Source: Sarocladium kiliense
Taxonomy: Eukaryota; Ascomycota; Sordariomycetes; Hypocreales; Sarocladiaceae
Assembly: GCA_030734395.1 (NCBI GenBank)
Contig: JAUZTG010000041.1
Coordinates: 186,001 to 250,000, forward strand
Length of the DNA: 64,000 nucleotides
Direction: 5' to 3'
Within the stretch, counting starts at the first letter, position 1. Each line of letters starts with the position of its first letter. Of the stretch, positions 21,969 to 33,071 are shown piece after piece. The position numbers and the translations under genes were made by a program. A model generated the notes under the pieces. The model did not search any database. It saw nothing but the letters and a program-made list of their open reading frames with translations, and was not told the DNA's origin.

Positions 21969-22290
21969 TGGCATAGTGCATCATGGGCATACCTTTCCCA
22001 CAACGACCTTTGCACTTTCACCTCCACCTCAGACGGCCATTTAGTGGAGCTGCATTCTGACCGTGTCATCGCCCAAGGTATATGGCTTCTGACAGGTGGG
22101 GCGTACCACCGCCTGAGGTCCAGACTGAATGAGGATTCCACTTTCAGAGACCAAGCCTTTGCATACTCATACACGCCTATATATACCAACTCGACGCATA
22201 CCTCACGGGGATATCATTCGAAAGTTTCAATTCTCTTTTTCAACCTCACTCTTCAACTCAGAGAACAGCCCTCGCGGCATAGGACGCAAC
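21969..22290. other. Intergenic region, promoter of the SDR gene
   Basis: About 320 bases. A TATATATA element at 22178-22185 lies 113 bases before the SDR ATG. Nothing else seen. Confidence 0.5.
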
Positions 22291-23268
22291 ATGAAAGCCA
22301 GCTTTCTCCAGCTGTTTCCTTCGAAACCTACCTTCACTGAAGCCAACTTGTCTTCCTTGAAAGGCAGAGTCTTCATAGTGACTGGCGGGACCAATGGAGT
22401 CGGATTGGAGCTCGTCCGAATGCTGTATGCCAAGGGAGGCACAGTGTATCTACCCTGTCGGTCTGCTACAAAAGCAATACAGACTATTGAGGCTATACGG
22501 AAAGCCTTTCCTGAGAGTACTGGTCAATTGAAACCACTCAGTCTCGATCTCAACGACTTGGCATCCGTGGCAGCCTGTGCCTCTGCCTTTCTTGCGCAGG
22601 AAAGCCGCCTCGATGTGTTATGGAACAACGCGGGCATTAGCTACGCACCATCTGACGAAATCACTGCTCAGGGATACGAGCCGCATATGGGAATCAACTG
22701 CCTGGGACCGTTTCTCTTCACCAAACTTCTATTACCCGTTTTGAAACAAACAGCCACCATCTCTCCCTCGGCCTCCACACGGGTCATCTTCATTGCTTCA
22801 GGCATGGTGGACATGGCCGCACCTACTGGAGGTATTCCGTTGGCTGAGCTCAGTCCTACCTTTACTTCTAAAGACCCATCTCGGAATTACACAATCTCGA
22901 AGACCGGGAATTGGTTCCTCGCTTCTGAATTCGACCGCCGCACACGTGGGAACGGAGTTTTATTCCTTGCCCAAAACCCGGGCAATCTGACAACAAACAT
23001 ATGGGATCGTGTTCCGTGGATCCTCAAAACATCCGTGAGCCTTCTTTTATATCCACCCAAGCTGGGTGCCTACTCGGAACTCTGGGCAGGGCTTAGCCCG
23101 GAAATCCAGTTGGAAGACGGTGGCCGCTATGGTATCCCGTGGGGTAAATGGCACCCGCGCCCTAGGGATGATCTTCTCCGTAGTTTGAAGCCCAAGGACG
23201 AGGGTGGAAGCGGTGTTGCGGCGGAGTTTTGGGTTTGGTGTGACAAACAGACGAGCAGCTTTGCTTGA
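22291..23268 (+). CDS. Short-chain dehydrogenase/reductase (classical, retinol-dehydrogenase-like)
   Basis: Single exon, 325 aa, from the ATG at 22291 (MKASFLQLFPSKP). The frame is open upstream to 22129, but that part is promoter-like. Motifs are the cofactor loop TGGTNGVG, the LDLND acidic pair after strand 3, NNAG, and the active-site Tyr-x3-Lys in YTISKTGN. An NLTTNIW stretch follows the active site. The length and order match fungal SDRs related to human RDH/WWOX-type reductases, which use NADP(H). Substrate not predictable. It sits between the bZIP/DUF3425 gene and a GNAT gene without tight linkage. Confidence 0.88.
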   Translation: MKASFLQLFPSKPTFTEANLSSLKGRVFIVTGGTNGVGLELVRMLYAKGGTVYLPCRSATKAIQTIEAIRKAFPESTGQLKPLSLDLNDLASVAACASAFLAQESRLDVLWNNAGISYAPSDEITAQGYEPHMGINCLGPFLFTKLLLPVLKQTATISPSASTRVIFIASGMVDMAAPTGGIPLAELSPTFTSKDPSRNYTISKTGNWFLASEFDRRTRGNGVLFLAQNPGNLTTNIWDRVPWILKTSVSLLLYPPKLGAYSELWAGLSPEIQLEDGGRYGIPWGKWHPRPRDDLLRSLKPKDEGGSGVAAEFWVWCDKQTSSFA

Positions 23269-23527
23269 AACAGTGCTTCCTAATTGCACGGTTCCTTGAT
23301 GTCGAGCAAAAGTCATATTAGGCTGAGTCTGAATGGAGGTCGGAGAGAAGAAGAGACGCGTGTAACAATTGTTAATGTCTTCATACTATTATATAAGCGG
23401 TGTGTTCATATGCCTCACAATTTATTACCCTTCGTTCATCTAAAGTGAGCCTTAGAAAACCCGATGAAGCGTTTCCCCTAAACTAATTCATCATGAAGAT
23501 GAGCTTCCTCTCCATCGCTATGGAACG

Positions 23528-24067
23528 TCATTGATTGCGTGCTTGTTTGAGCGACTCGGGATGACACTTTCCGCGTTTCTCCATGATTGCCAACCCCTTG
23601 CCTTCCGTAATCTCGAATAGTTCCATGCCCATAACCCTCCGATAAAAAGGCACCGACCGGCCCCAATCGCCAGTGAAAAGAACAGTACGCCTCAGATGGG
23701 GTATCTCCTCCACCGCCTCGTCAACGCATTGCATAAGCCAGGTGCCTAGTCCTTTGCCTTGGAGTGTAGGATCAACAAAAACATCCGTCAGGTAGGCAAA
23801 GGTTGTGAAGTCTGTGATGCAGCGCGCGAAACCTATGAGATCGTCTGCGTGTGCTGGGATCGAGGGCGCTTTGCTGTATAGGCCAAAGGAAAGCGAATTA
23901 TCGAGCATTTCCTGCATCATTTCGGCGGGAAGTGTATCCGCCCAGTAAAATGTATCAGATTCAAAAACCGATCTGAGCTTTGGGATGGAGATGTAGTTGG
24001 GGTTGGTGGAGATGACAAAAGAGTCTCTCTCCCATGTGCGGGATTGCAGTCTGGCCTTGGTAGTCAT
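23528..24067 (-). CDS. GNAT-family N-acetyltransferase
   Basis: Single exon, 179 aa, ATG at 24067 (MTTKARLQSRTW). The GNAT core is clear: LIGFARCITD on strand 4, TDVFVDPTLQGKGLGTWL carrying the acetyl-CoA pyrophosphate loop (Q-G-K-G-L-G), then VLFTGDWGRSVPFYRRVMGM with the conserved helix 4 Tyr. It transfers an acetyl group from acetyl-CoA to an amine of unknown identity. The gene faces the upstream SDR tail to tail with 259 bases between them. Confidence 0.87.
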   Translation of the reverse strand: MTTKARLQSRTWERDSFVISTNPNYISIPKLRSVFESDTFYWADTLPAEMMQEMLDNSLSFGLYSKAPSIPAHADDLIGFARCITDFTTFAYLTDVFVDPTLQGKGLGTWLMQCVDEAVEEIPHLRRTVLFTGDWGRSVPFYRRVMGMELFEITEGKGLAIMEKRGKCHPESLKQARNQ

Positions 24068-25258
24068 GGCTATGGTAGAGTCTATATTCTGTGTATGATA
24101 TGGGTCGGAGGAAGGAATTGACGAGAAGCGAGAGAATCGCCATTTTATCTTGCTGGGCAGCACTCGCTCCCGCTACGTGCATTTGACTCATACTACCAGC
24201 CTGGCTTCGATATCGGCCCTGACCCTAAACAGTTAGTTCATCTAAGGCATTCAGCGACGGGGAATAATGCAGGAGACATGTGCGATGCCGTAGGGTGATG
24301 AGGAAAAATAAAAGCATGATAATAGCCACTCAATTCGATCTCGAAATGTCTAGAATGCAGCTGGCCTCGGTTACCGTCAGTCTTCAAGCAACTTTTTGGC
24401 GATCGGTCGGGAATCAACGTTGACCTTGGCCGGTCCTGGTCTCACGCCTTAACGATCGGCTGGCAATATTGACCGACACCCTGACTGTTCTAGAGCCTCA
24501 CCTACAACTTGTATTAGAACCTGCCAGTATGAAGAAGGGCTTCTTTGTAGCAACATACTATGTAAGCGCATCTTGAGGCGTCAAATCCTTCGTCCAGTGC
24601 GAGGTCCGTTTTTCCAGACGTTTGAGTACAGAAGCCAGTAGCATAGCTTCGTTCCGCAGCCAGCTCTCGAATTGGTGGACCTTGTCAATGCTATTCACAT
24701 CTCTCGGGAGTTTCAACTACATCCCGAACTACTTCAAGCTCCTTGCGGATTTATTACTACAGCCTCTTCTTGGTTCCCAGAATATATGCAGTGGAAAAAA
24801 TGCATCTCTGATCCCGAAGTACGTGTGGAGATTGTGGCTGCCGCTGGTTGTGGATCTCTTGCATGTCATAGGCGCCCTGTATTTGACTTTGTCTCTAGAG
24901 CACGTACGCCCTTCGATGATGGAGGGAAGAAAATATGGGCACTTGTCATTGCATCTCGTTCTCTGGGCCGCGAAAGGCAAGTTCCAGCGAAACAGGGAAA
25001 CACTTTAAGAAGAAGCATCCCAATATCTAACCCCGGACTCGGCTGGCTGGAATCGAAACCTGTCTCTTCTTGTTCTCGACTCCCACTGCTGATTTATCAC
25101 GTTGATTCGAACGTCATCCTAGGAGTCTTGTAAACGGTAGCTGAACATACCACGAAACCACAGAAACCTCTCTTTGTGTTCGTCGCCACAAGAAGAGACA
25201 TCTCGTCTCATCTCGTCTCAATTCAATTCCCCCTTCACTTATCCTGCACTGGAGTAAG
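24068..25258. other. Intergenic region
   Basis: About 1.2 kb. Two overlapping plus-strand ORFs (24622-25008, 24672-25133) have somewhat protein-like composition, but I recognise no family and see no start or splice context. A duplicated TCTCGTCTCA decamer lies at about 25201-25220, just before the B3/B4 gene. No supported gene. Confidence 0.45.
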
Positions 25259-25972
25259 ATGGCCGCTGTAAACACCATCCTCCAATCCGCGCGCATCAGC
25301 GCCGATATCTTCGCTCTTCGCCCCGACTACCGCGCTCTCCTCATGGTTGTTGAGGGCCTCCCCCAAGGACCCAGCGATGCAAAGAGCGAAGCCATGCTCG
25401 TCGCCGCCGAAGCCTCTGCGCGTTCGAAAATAGCCACCACTTCTATCACCGAGCTCCCTCACATTGCTGCTTGGCGCGACGCTTACAAGTCCTTTGGCGC
25501 CAAACCTTCGAAATACCGGAACAGTCTTGAGGCACTCACGCGTCGTGTTGAAGGGAATCTACCCCGCGTAAACCGACTCACGGATATTTACAATTCCATC
25601 TCTATCAAGTATCAGATCCCTCTCGGCGGTGAGGATCTTGATAAGTACCAGGGCGCACCATTCTTGATTCGCGCCAAGGGTGACGAACAGTTCCAAGTCT
25701 TCTCCGGTGGTGAGCCCCAGATTGATACGGCGGCGCCAGGGGAGCCGATCTGGTGCGACGATGCTGGCGTTACATGCCGCCGATGGAATTGGCGGCAAGG
25801 TCCTCGGACAGCGTTGAGCGATGAGAGTACTCGTGCCCTCTTCATTTTTGACGCGTTAGAACCATTGTCAGACGAAGAGTTGGTCAAGGCTGCAGATGAG
25901 ATGTCTGCATCTTTCAAGGAGCTTTCAGCTGATGTACGGACATCATATCGGATTATTCGTAAGGCATCATAG
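25259..25972 (+). CDS. B3/B4 tRNA-binding-domain protein
   Basis: Single exon, 237 aa, ATG at 25259. The sequence follows the B3/B4 domain otherwise found in the beta subunit of phenylalanyl-tRNA synthetase: IAAWRDAYKSFGAKPSKYR, LPRVNRLTDIYNSISIKYQI, LGGEDLDKYQG and WNWRQGPRT near the C-terminus. Stand-alone versions are widespread in bacteria and fungi and are thought to edit or bind aminoacyl-tRNA, but this is not established for fungal members. Probably cytosolic, as no signal or membrane segment is present. Confidence 0.85.
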   Translation: MAAVNTILQSARISADIFALRPDYRALLMVVEGLPQGPSDAKSEAMLVAAEASARSKIATTSITELPHIAAWRDAYKSFGAKPSKYRNSLEALTRRVEGNLPRVNRLTDIYNSISIKYQIPLGGEDLDKYQGAPFLIRAKGDEQFQVFSGGEPQIDTAAPGEPIWCDDAGVTCRRWNWRQGPRTALSDESTRALFIFDALEPLSDEELVKAADEMSASFKELSADVRTSYRIIRKAS

Positions 25973-28249
25973 GCGGTTTATGTGTTCTGTATTTTCTGCT
26001 ACTTTGGCTGTGTTCTTTTGTCTCGTTCATTAGAGAGTCTGTGACGAGAATAGTGTCGTCAATGGGACTGACAATACGACACAGCGGCTGGCTTCAATGC
26101 TTCATTCCTCAGCCGTTGCACCTCGGCATACGCATTTAACACGTTCAGTATATTGACTTGATAAATATTCATAAGATCGATCATGGATCTATTCCACTCA
26201 TATCACAGTTCTTTTTCCGCGGTCTCGAAGCTTACGATCCTCAAGCTGTATGTCTCTCCGAGGACTCACAGGAACAGATATGCTGGGATGACCCATTCAC
26301 TACAGACAGTTACACTTGAAGTCCACGCCAATGCGCTTCTAGCTCTGGATATCTGCAAGTCTATACTATTTTGGTCCCACTAGTCGCCTATGTCGCTTGT
26401 TTTCGCAAATAGGTACCGAATCTGACCTAAGCTGCAAGGTATAGCGTGTACGGCTTACATCTTATTTCACTATGACGCCTGACCTACACCGATGACAACT
26501 TGCAAAACAAATAATCATCAGCCTCACAGCTTTATGTACTTTTCTTTATGCCAGGAAGCTTAAGCATGAAGGAGGACGATGATTGGCCGTAGATCAGAGT
26601 CACGCAAAGGCCAGGCCGTCTTGATATGTTTGGACCGTTGCCTACACATGCCTGTGATAAGGTAGAGCCAGATGGGATGCTGTTATGATGGTTGACCGTA
26701 ATGGAGAGACTAAAAGGCCACGTGCTTGTATGTGTTTGCTGTGCCCGTGCTCATGATCGCGATTAAGACAACATTCCAGATGACCAAGAGCTCGAACTAA
26801 TGCCTGAGGTATTTCTCCGTGTTCAAAATTTTTGTAGACAAGAAAAGGAGCTTCAAATGTAGAGAGCAGGGTGTCAAGAAAGTCGTGGGTGACGGTATTG
26901 TCAAGCCGGCTCGGCGGCGGCAGTGGCTGAGATTGGCAACTTGGCGAGGGGAAATCTTCCGACTGCAGCCGCACGAAGATGACGAGTTTCTGTTTGCTAG
27001 AACGCTCTCGACTCTTCATCATGCCGACAATACGCGCCCTTCGAAGACAACATTATCATCGGCTTCACACGGCATGAAGCTATTCACAACCTCGGGTAGC
27101 AAGGCCTCTCAGGGTCCCCGGCCCATGACCGAGGCATCCCCGCAATCTGATCGTACGTTTGACATGGTCGATCATCCTCTTGTCCGTGGCTGTTCCCCTC
27201 AAAAACTCAAAGTTTCTTTCAGCTCAACTTCCCCAGACCCTGCTTCCCTCCCCATAAAGCTAGGCTAGGGCCTATCCCACAGAAACTTCACATCACATGT
27301 CCCCTGAATTGCAGGGCATAAATCTCGTTGCGCAAATAAGATTGCGGTTCTAGGTCAGCCGCCCCAGCGAAGCTTGACTAAACCATCCCACCAAGAATCC
27401 ACATTCCGCGCCGCTAGAAGCGACGGCGAAGGAACTTTGTTGACAGGGGTTCGCTCACCGAGATCGGGACTGCCGTCGCTTCCTTACAAATGGAAAAGAC
27501 CGTCAAGTATCCCTCCTTCTTCATCGAGGCACTCGTGTATTTTGTGGCTGCTGCTGGACCTCTGGCTTGCATCTCGCTTGATGCCGTATAGATCACCAAC
27601 CAGCGCCACCATCTCAGAAAAAGCTTTGCCTGGGGTGGGTTAAACCCGAAGCCAAAGACATTGTTATCCAATAGCAGTGAAGCAGGGCTCCAGTTTCCCC
27701 GGCAGAGCGCCTCGGCTGTCGCCCTGTGGAAGTAAACGCAGCGTGGGGTTCTGGTGAAGAAGAAACAAGACTAGAAGCTTTTTGCGAACTCTGCAAGCAA
27801 GACAACGGGTTCGAGGCTACAGGACACGGACTTTGTTGTTGCTCCACATGAAAATGTGACTCGTCCTAAAGATGGAGAAACTTGCAACAATAGAGGGCAG
27901 CCAGCCCAACAAGCTTCGCCTCTGGCCTTATATCCGTTCCCTCCATCCACTCCATTGTGGGTTCCCCGATCTTGGAGATCCATTGAGCTTTGACACTGGT
28001 GTTTGGGTAGCATCCGTTCTCGGAGGAAAGGCGACTGAGACCTTGTGCGTGTGCGTGTGTGCGAGGCTACACAAATTACCCCGAAGCCCGTGATTCCTTC
28101 GCCGATCGTTTCCCTCGTTTCTCGTCTCTCCATCATCGCTTCATTCCTGCTTCGTGACGTTGAGGTTTCACTCGTCGCGCGACCTTGCCTTCCCTGTCGC
28201 ACCTTAGAAAGCAACTGCACGACACTTGATATCGCGAAACATCATCATC
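25973..28249. other. Long intergenic region
   Basis: About 2.3 kb, the longest gap in the window. ORFs up to 149 codons occur on both strands (for example 26819-27268 + over 26642-27022 -) but none shows a domain, signal peptide or convincing splice partner. The right end holds the MFS permease promoter, with a GTGCGTGTGCGTGTGTGCG stretch near 28045. An unannotated non-coding RNA cannot be excluded. Confidence 0.5.
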
Positions 28250-30059
28250 ATGTCGCAATCTGAGAAGGTCGATGATCGGCCCTCGGATTCCGAGAACCAT
28301 GTCATTGCGCACGATGGTGTTCAGTACGACGAGGCGGGTTTGCCTATCTGCCCAAGCAGCACGACGGAGAGCAAGCTGATGTGGAAAATTGACCTGCGCG
28401 TTATTCCATGGCTCTGCATTATGTACCTCCTTGCTTTCCTCGGTATGTGACTATCTTTAACCGTTTTGTCATGCGCGCTTTGTTAATTGGCCACCAGACC
28501 GAGTCAACATCTCCAACGCGAACGTCTTCGATCTCTCTGTGGAACTTGGACTTGAACACCACCAGTTCAACACAGCCCTTGTCATCTTCTTCGTCCCCTA
28601 CATCCTGTTCGAGATCCCCTCCAATGTCCTCCTCAAGCACTTCAAGCCGCATGTCTGGCTGTCGATCAACATGTTCGGCTTCGGACTCGTCACCGTCCTG
28701 CAGGGCCTGGTGACCAGCTACTCTGGCTTGCTCGCCACCCGTTTCTTCCTTGGTGTTTTCGAGACTGGCATGTTTCCTGGAGCTTTCTACCTGATTGGCA
28801 TGTGGTACAGACGCCGTGAGGCGCAACGAAGGGTACGTCGCTGAGTCGCGCGAATGTTCTTGGGACCGCTTTACAACAGCATTCAGGCATCAATTTTTTG
28901 ACAACTCAAATGCTGACAAATTTACAGTATAGCTTCTTCTTCAACTCGACGACTTTGGCTGGAGCGTTTGGTGGGTTGCTGGCTGCTGCTATTGGCAAGA
29001 TGGGCAACATCGGCCTTTCTTTGCCTGGCATCACGGATAATGCACTCGGCTGGCGCTTCATTTTTATTCTTGAAGGTGCCCTGACCGTCATCGTCAGCTG
29101 CTTCTTCTTCTTCCTGCTCCCTGACTTCCCGGAGGATGTGAAGTGGCTCAGTGCCGAAGAACGCGCCTACGTCAAGGCGAAGCTCGCCATCGACCAAGGA
29201 GACTCCGGCCGCGACCGAAAGACGACTATTCAGGACGTCGGCCGTGTTCTGAAGGACTACAAGATTATCCTTGGTGGCTTCATGTACTTTGGTCTCATTG
29301 TTCCGGCTTACGGATATGCCTACTTTGCCCCTGGCATCATCCGGACCTACGGCTACGATCAGATCGAAACACAACTGCACAGCGTGCCTCCGTGGGTTGC
29401 CGCCTTTGGCTTCTCTATGTGTCTGGCTTTCGCTTCTGACAAGGTGCTTCACCGCTTCGGCTTTGTGATCTTTGCCATCTGCACGGCCATCACAGGTTTC
29501 GCCATCCTCATCACAGTCCACGACAATAAGAACTTGCAGTACGGCGCCCTCTTCCTCGTCACTTGCGGCGCGTACACTGCGATGCCGTTGATTGTCGGTT
29601 GGTTCAATATGAATATTGGAGGTCACACGCGCCGTGCTGTTGGTTCAGCATGGCAAGTTGGGTTTGGTAACATTGGCGGCATCATTTCGTAAGTATTGAG
29701 ACCCCGACATCTTGTGGAACAGCTTGGCAACAAACTGGGGATAGCATCGCTGTATTGCGGGGCCATACTAGGTCGAATTGTGGAACTGGATATCACTGGA
29801 AAAGATGGGAATCGAGTTGCTAACCGATACTCCCAGGTCGTACGCTTTCCTGCCTGACGATGGCCCCAAGTTCATTACCGGCTACAGCATCTGTATCGCT
29901 TTCACCATTCTCAGTATCATCGCGTCAATCATCTACGGCTTCGCGTGCTGGAATGATAACAGGCGGAGGGATGCGAGGACAGGTGAGGACCACGGTCTTA
30001 CCGAGGATGAGAAGGCCGAGATGGGAGATCATTCGCCAGATTACAGGTATCTTCTGTAA
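28250..30059 (+). CDS. MFS anion:cation symporter (Dal5/allantoate permease family)
   Basis: Four exons, 28250-28442, 28498-28832, 28928-29688 and 29837-30059, give 503 aa. All introns are GT..AG (55, 95 and 148 nt). The first splice makes DRVNISNANV, the hallmark loop after helix 1. Others follow: EIPSNVLLKHFKPHVW in helix 3, ARFFLG-type RFFLGVFETGMFPGAFY, WYRRREAQRR, GWRFIFILEGALTV and the closing SPDYRYLL. Twelve membrane segments and hydrophilic ends fit TC 2.A.1.14, whose fungal members import allantoate, nicotinate, pantothenate or related organic anions. The exact substrate is unknown. It lies about 3 kb left of the catabolic cluster and could be its uptake system, but the GH30 gene lies between them. 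Confidence 0.92.
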
Positions 30060-30799
30060 GGCGAAACACGCTTTTGGCTCTTGGCATGGAACCTGCTTGG
30101 CTTTCCCAGTTGTCTCTAGATACAATGTGGGCACATTGATTCCTTGATGCTCTCAACAGACACCTAATGTTCAACACTGGATCACCAACATGCGGACGAG
30201 TCCACTACGTCGCACGCACTGGCCACTTAGTGATGATTCCAGTCCACCCAGTTACCTGATTTCTTGAATGTCGAAGAATCTTATTGGGCCGGAACAATAG
30301 CTCATGATGTCGTTCTTCTGGTATGGCGACTATGGTCAGGCCATCACGCAGAATGGTAGCCATCAAGACTCAGATCTAGACCTCGGGTAAATACCATTTC
30401 AATACCAGCTCTGACTGGTTGGTCGCGCTGGTTTCCTCCAATGCAAAGCAGCGATTCCATTACCGCTCCAGAACCATTCCCAAAAGCTCCATGCGACGTG
30501 CAAGTCGTATAGACAAAGTGCAACACTGCCCCTCGGATCCAGAACGAGGATGGGTAAAACTCGCGAACCCCTCAACGGAACGTAGCCCTCCAATTCCGGA
30601 ATATTTCATTTCCACTTATGGAAAGTTGTCTTCTCACACATTTCCATGCTCATGGCTGCCGTACTTCCGACTAGCGTAGACATGTCAAAATATAAGTCTC
30701 TGCATGTACCAAACTTATTCCTTGGCTAGATCTAATCAGCTAGTATCGATCTGCACTGTACAAACCGCTTGGCCTGCATGCTCTACTTTGGCTAGCAAT
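30060..30799. other. Intergenic region, promoter of the GH30 gene
   Basis: About 740 bases. TATAAG at 30691-30696 is a likely TATA element about 105 bases before the ATG. Two GGCTAG hexamers (30724-30729 and 30790-30795) fit the relaxed XlnR/Xyr1 consensus GGCTAR, but they lie downstream of the TATA element, so their role is doubtful. Confidence 0.4.
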
Positions 30800-32435
30800 A
30801 TGCATGTTTCTAGCCTCTTTACAACACTTGTCGGCGCGGGCTTCTTGAGCCTCGCTGCTGGCCAAACCGCAATCACAGTAAATGTGGCCACAAAGTACCA
30901 AATCATCGAGGGTTTTGGCTTCTCTCAGGCCTTCGGAAGGGCCACTGAGTTCAAGAATGCGCCGTCAGCTACACAGACCAAAGCGCTTGATCTCCTGTTC
31001 TCGACAACGAGCGGTGCTGGATTCACTATCATTCGCAACCGTATTGGGTCTGGAGGCAGTGGCGACAGCATTCTGCCGACTAGTCCCGGCTCTCCCAGTG
31101 GTACACCCAACTATCAGTGGGATGGCGACGACAGAGGACAGCTTTGGTTCACCAAGGCAGCTGTCAGTAGAGGGGTGAAGACAATCTACGCGGATGCCTG
31201 GAGTGCTCCTGGGTTCATGAAGACATCAGGCAATGAAGCAACGGCTGGGTATGTCACGGAATCACTTCCTTACAACTCAGCGAATGGGATCACGCTAATC
31301 TTTGGTCACTCACAGCTATCTCTGCGGGACAACCGGTCACACTTGCTCCTCGGGAGATTGGCGCCAGGCGTATGCCAATTTCCTAGTCAAGTACGTGCAG
31401 TACTACGCACAAGAAGGCGTCACTATCTCCCATCTAGGTTTCCTGAACGAGCCAGACTACAGTCCTGGTTATTCGCAGATGCAGATCAGTTCAAACGCCC
31501 AGGAGGCCATCTCATTCATACCAATCCTATCCAACACGGTCAAAGCCGCCGGCCTTTCAACGAAGATTACCTGTTGCGATGCTGTGGGCTGGGCCATGCA
31601 AGGCACCTACACAACCGCTCTCGTCAACGCAGGATCGACTCAGTATCTCAGTGTCATCACCTCTCATTCATATTCCGCCGACCCTGGAAACCCTTTGAGC
31701 CAGACCAGCCTTCCAAAGTGGAACACGGAGGCCGGTCCGTTATCAGACCCCTTCATCACGACATGGTACAGCTCCGGGAAGGCGAACGAGGGCATGACAT
31801 GGGCGCAAAAGCTGGCTTCGGCCATGGTCAACTCACAGCTGTCGGCTTATCTTTTCTGGGAAGGGTATGAGCAGAACCAGAAGCAGTCAGCTGCACACTT
31901 GGTTGACTCTGACTCTTCTGGAAACAACCCCACGGCGAATTCCATTCTTTGGGCCTTTGCCATGTGGAGCCGACATATTCGTCCAGGTGCCTACCGGGTC
32001 GCAACAACAGGATCCCTCTCCAGTACCATCATCGGTGCTTTCCAGAACACTGATGGCTCAGTTGTAGTCGTCTTTACCAACAACGGTGGCTCCGCTCAGT
32101 CGGCAAAAACATCGTTCAGTGGTTTCACGCCCGGCGCGGCCTCAGCCTGGCTCACTAACCAGGGCAACACCTTCGCCACCACTTCAGCTAGCCTCTCAGG
32201 CGGCGCAGTCACGGTCTCTGTCCCGGCTCATTCTGTTGTTACCGTGAAGCTTACGGCAGGGTCTGGTGGTAATCCCACGAACCCCACGACGACTACGTCT
32301 GGGAGCTCACCTACAAATAACCCAACTTGCGCTGCCTTGTATGGACAATGTGGAGGGCAGGGATGGTCGGGGGCCACATGTTGTAGCCAGGGGACTTGCA
32401 AGTTCTCCAATGACTGGTACTCGCAGTGTCTTTAG
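30800..32435 (+). CDS. GH30 endo-xylanase-type glycosidase with C-terminal CBM1, secreted
   Basis: Exons 30800-31248 and 31316-32435 with a 67-nt intron (GTATGT..ACAG) give 522 aa. A signal peptide (MHVSSLFTTLVGAGFLSLAAG) is followed by the GH30 beta/alpha barrel: YQIIEGFGFSQAFGRA at the N-terminus, the acid/base Glu in LGFLNEPDYSPG and the nucleophile Glu in KWNTEAGPLSD, then the beta-sandwich side domain. A Gly/Thr/Ser/Pro linker leads to a fungal cellulose-binding CBM1 with the pattern YGQCGGQGWSGATCC and the closing WYSQCL. The family hydrolyses xylan or glucuronoxylan; the fungal group most similar in motif is subfamily 7, by recollection only. The enzyme acts on plant cell wall, anchored to cellulose by the CBM. 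Confidence 0.93.
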
Positions 32436-33071
32436 CTTAGCCGGCAAAACAACGTTGGTTCATGGTCATCGACTTCATGTAGACGTTTGACTTCTGATAA
32501 CGATGGGACCATCAAAGTTGCACCGCGTCCAAGATTACATGCTTGTGCCTCGTGTCTGCAGCTCTAGACCTCGTTGATATGTACCTGCTCGCCCCTGCCC
32601 TGCACCATGCTGGTCTGATGACATCTGAGAATACCGTGAGAGTGCTGCCTTGAAAATCACGCGTAATTTACTGGTGAAGATTGATGGCCCTACGCTTGAT
32701 CGAAAGCCGTGAGTTTTGAAGCTATAGGCTTGGCTTCGGCAGCTTTCCTGACTTGGATTAGTCAACTTGGATTGATCAAGTCTGTTTTGACTTAAAAAGG
32801 ACAAGATGGGACGAGAGCTGTCTGCCGGTATACTGGGCGGCACGCAAATTCCCAGTTCAATACTCGACGCGGGATCCCCCCGGATCTGTTAGCCGCCCTA
32901 CGGGAGTGTTTCCGCCAGAGTCACTCCATCACTTCCACACCAAGCGCAGCTGGCTCTTGGCAGCCCAGTACGTAAAAGAGGGCTATGGGAAGCAGAAATG
33001 GAAGAGACATCTTTTCTGAGGAAGGGTGTCGAGGGGAATCGAAACGTACGACGAGCACCGCCATCCGCGCC
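32436..33071. other. Intergenic region, promoter of the esterase gene
   Basis: About 640 bases. A CCGGGG hexamer on the minus strand (32878-32883, within a GATCCCCCCGGATC context) matches the CreA consensus SYGGRG. No gene seen. Confidence 0.45.

Noticed and set aside
24622..25133. Two overlapping plus-strand ORFs of 128 and 153 codons
   Set aside because: No recognised family, no splice or start context, and the two frames exclude each other.
30724..30795. Two GGCTAG hexamers as XlnR/Xyr1 sites for the GH30 gene
   Set aside because: They lie downstream of the likely TATA element, one only five bases before the ATG, so they are probably in the 5' UTR; kept only as a remark.
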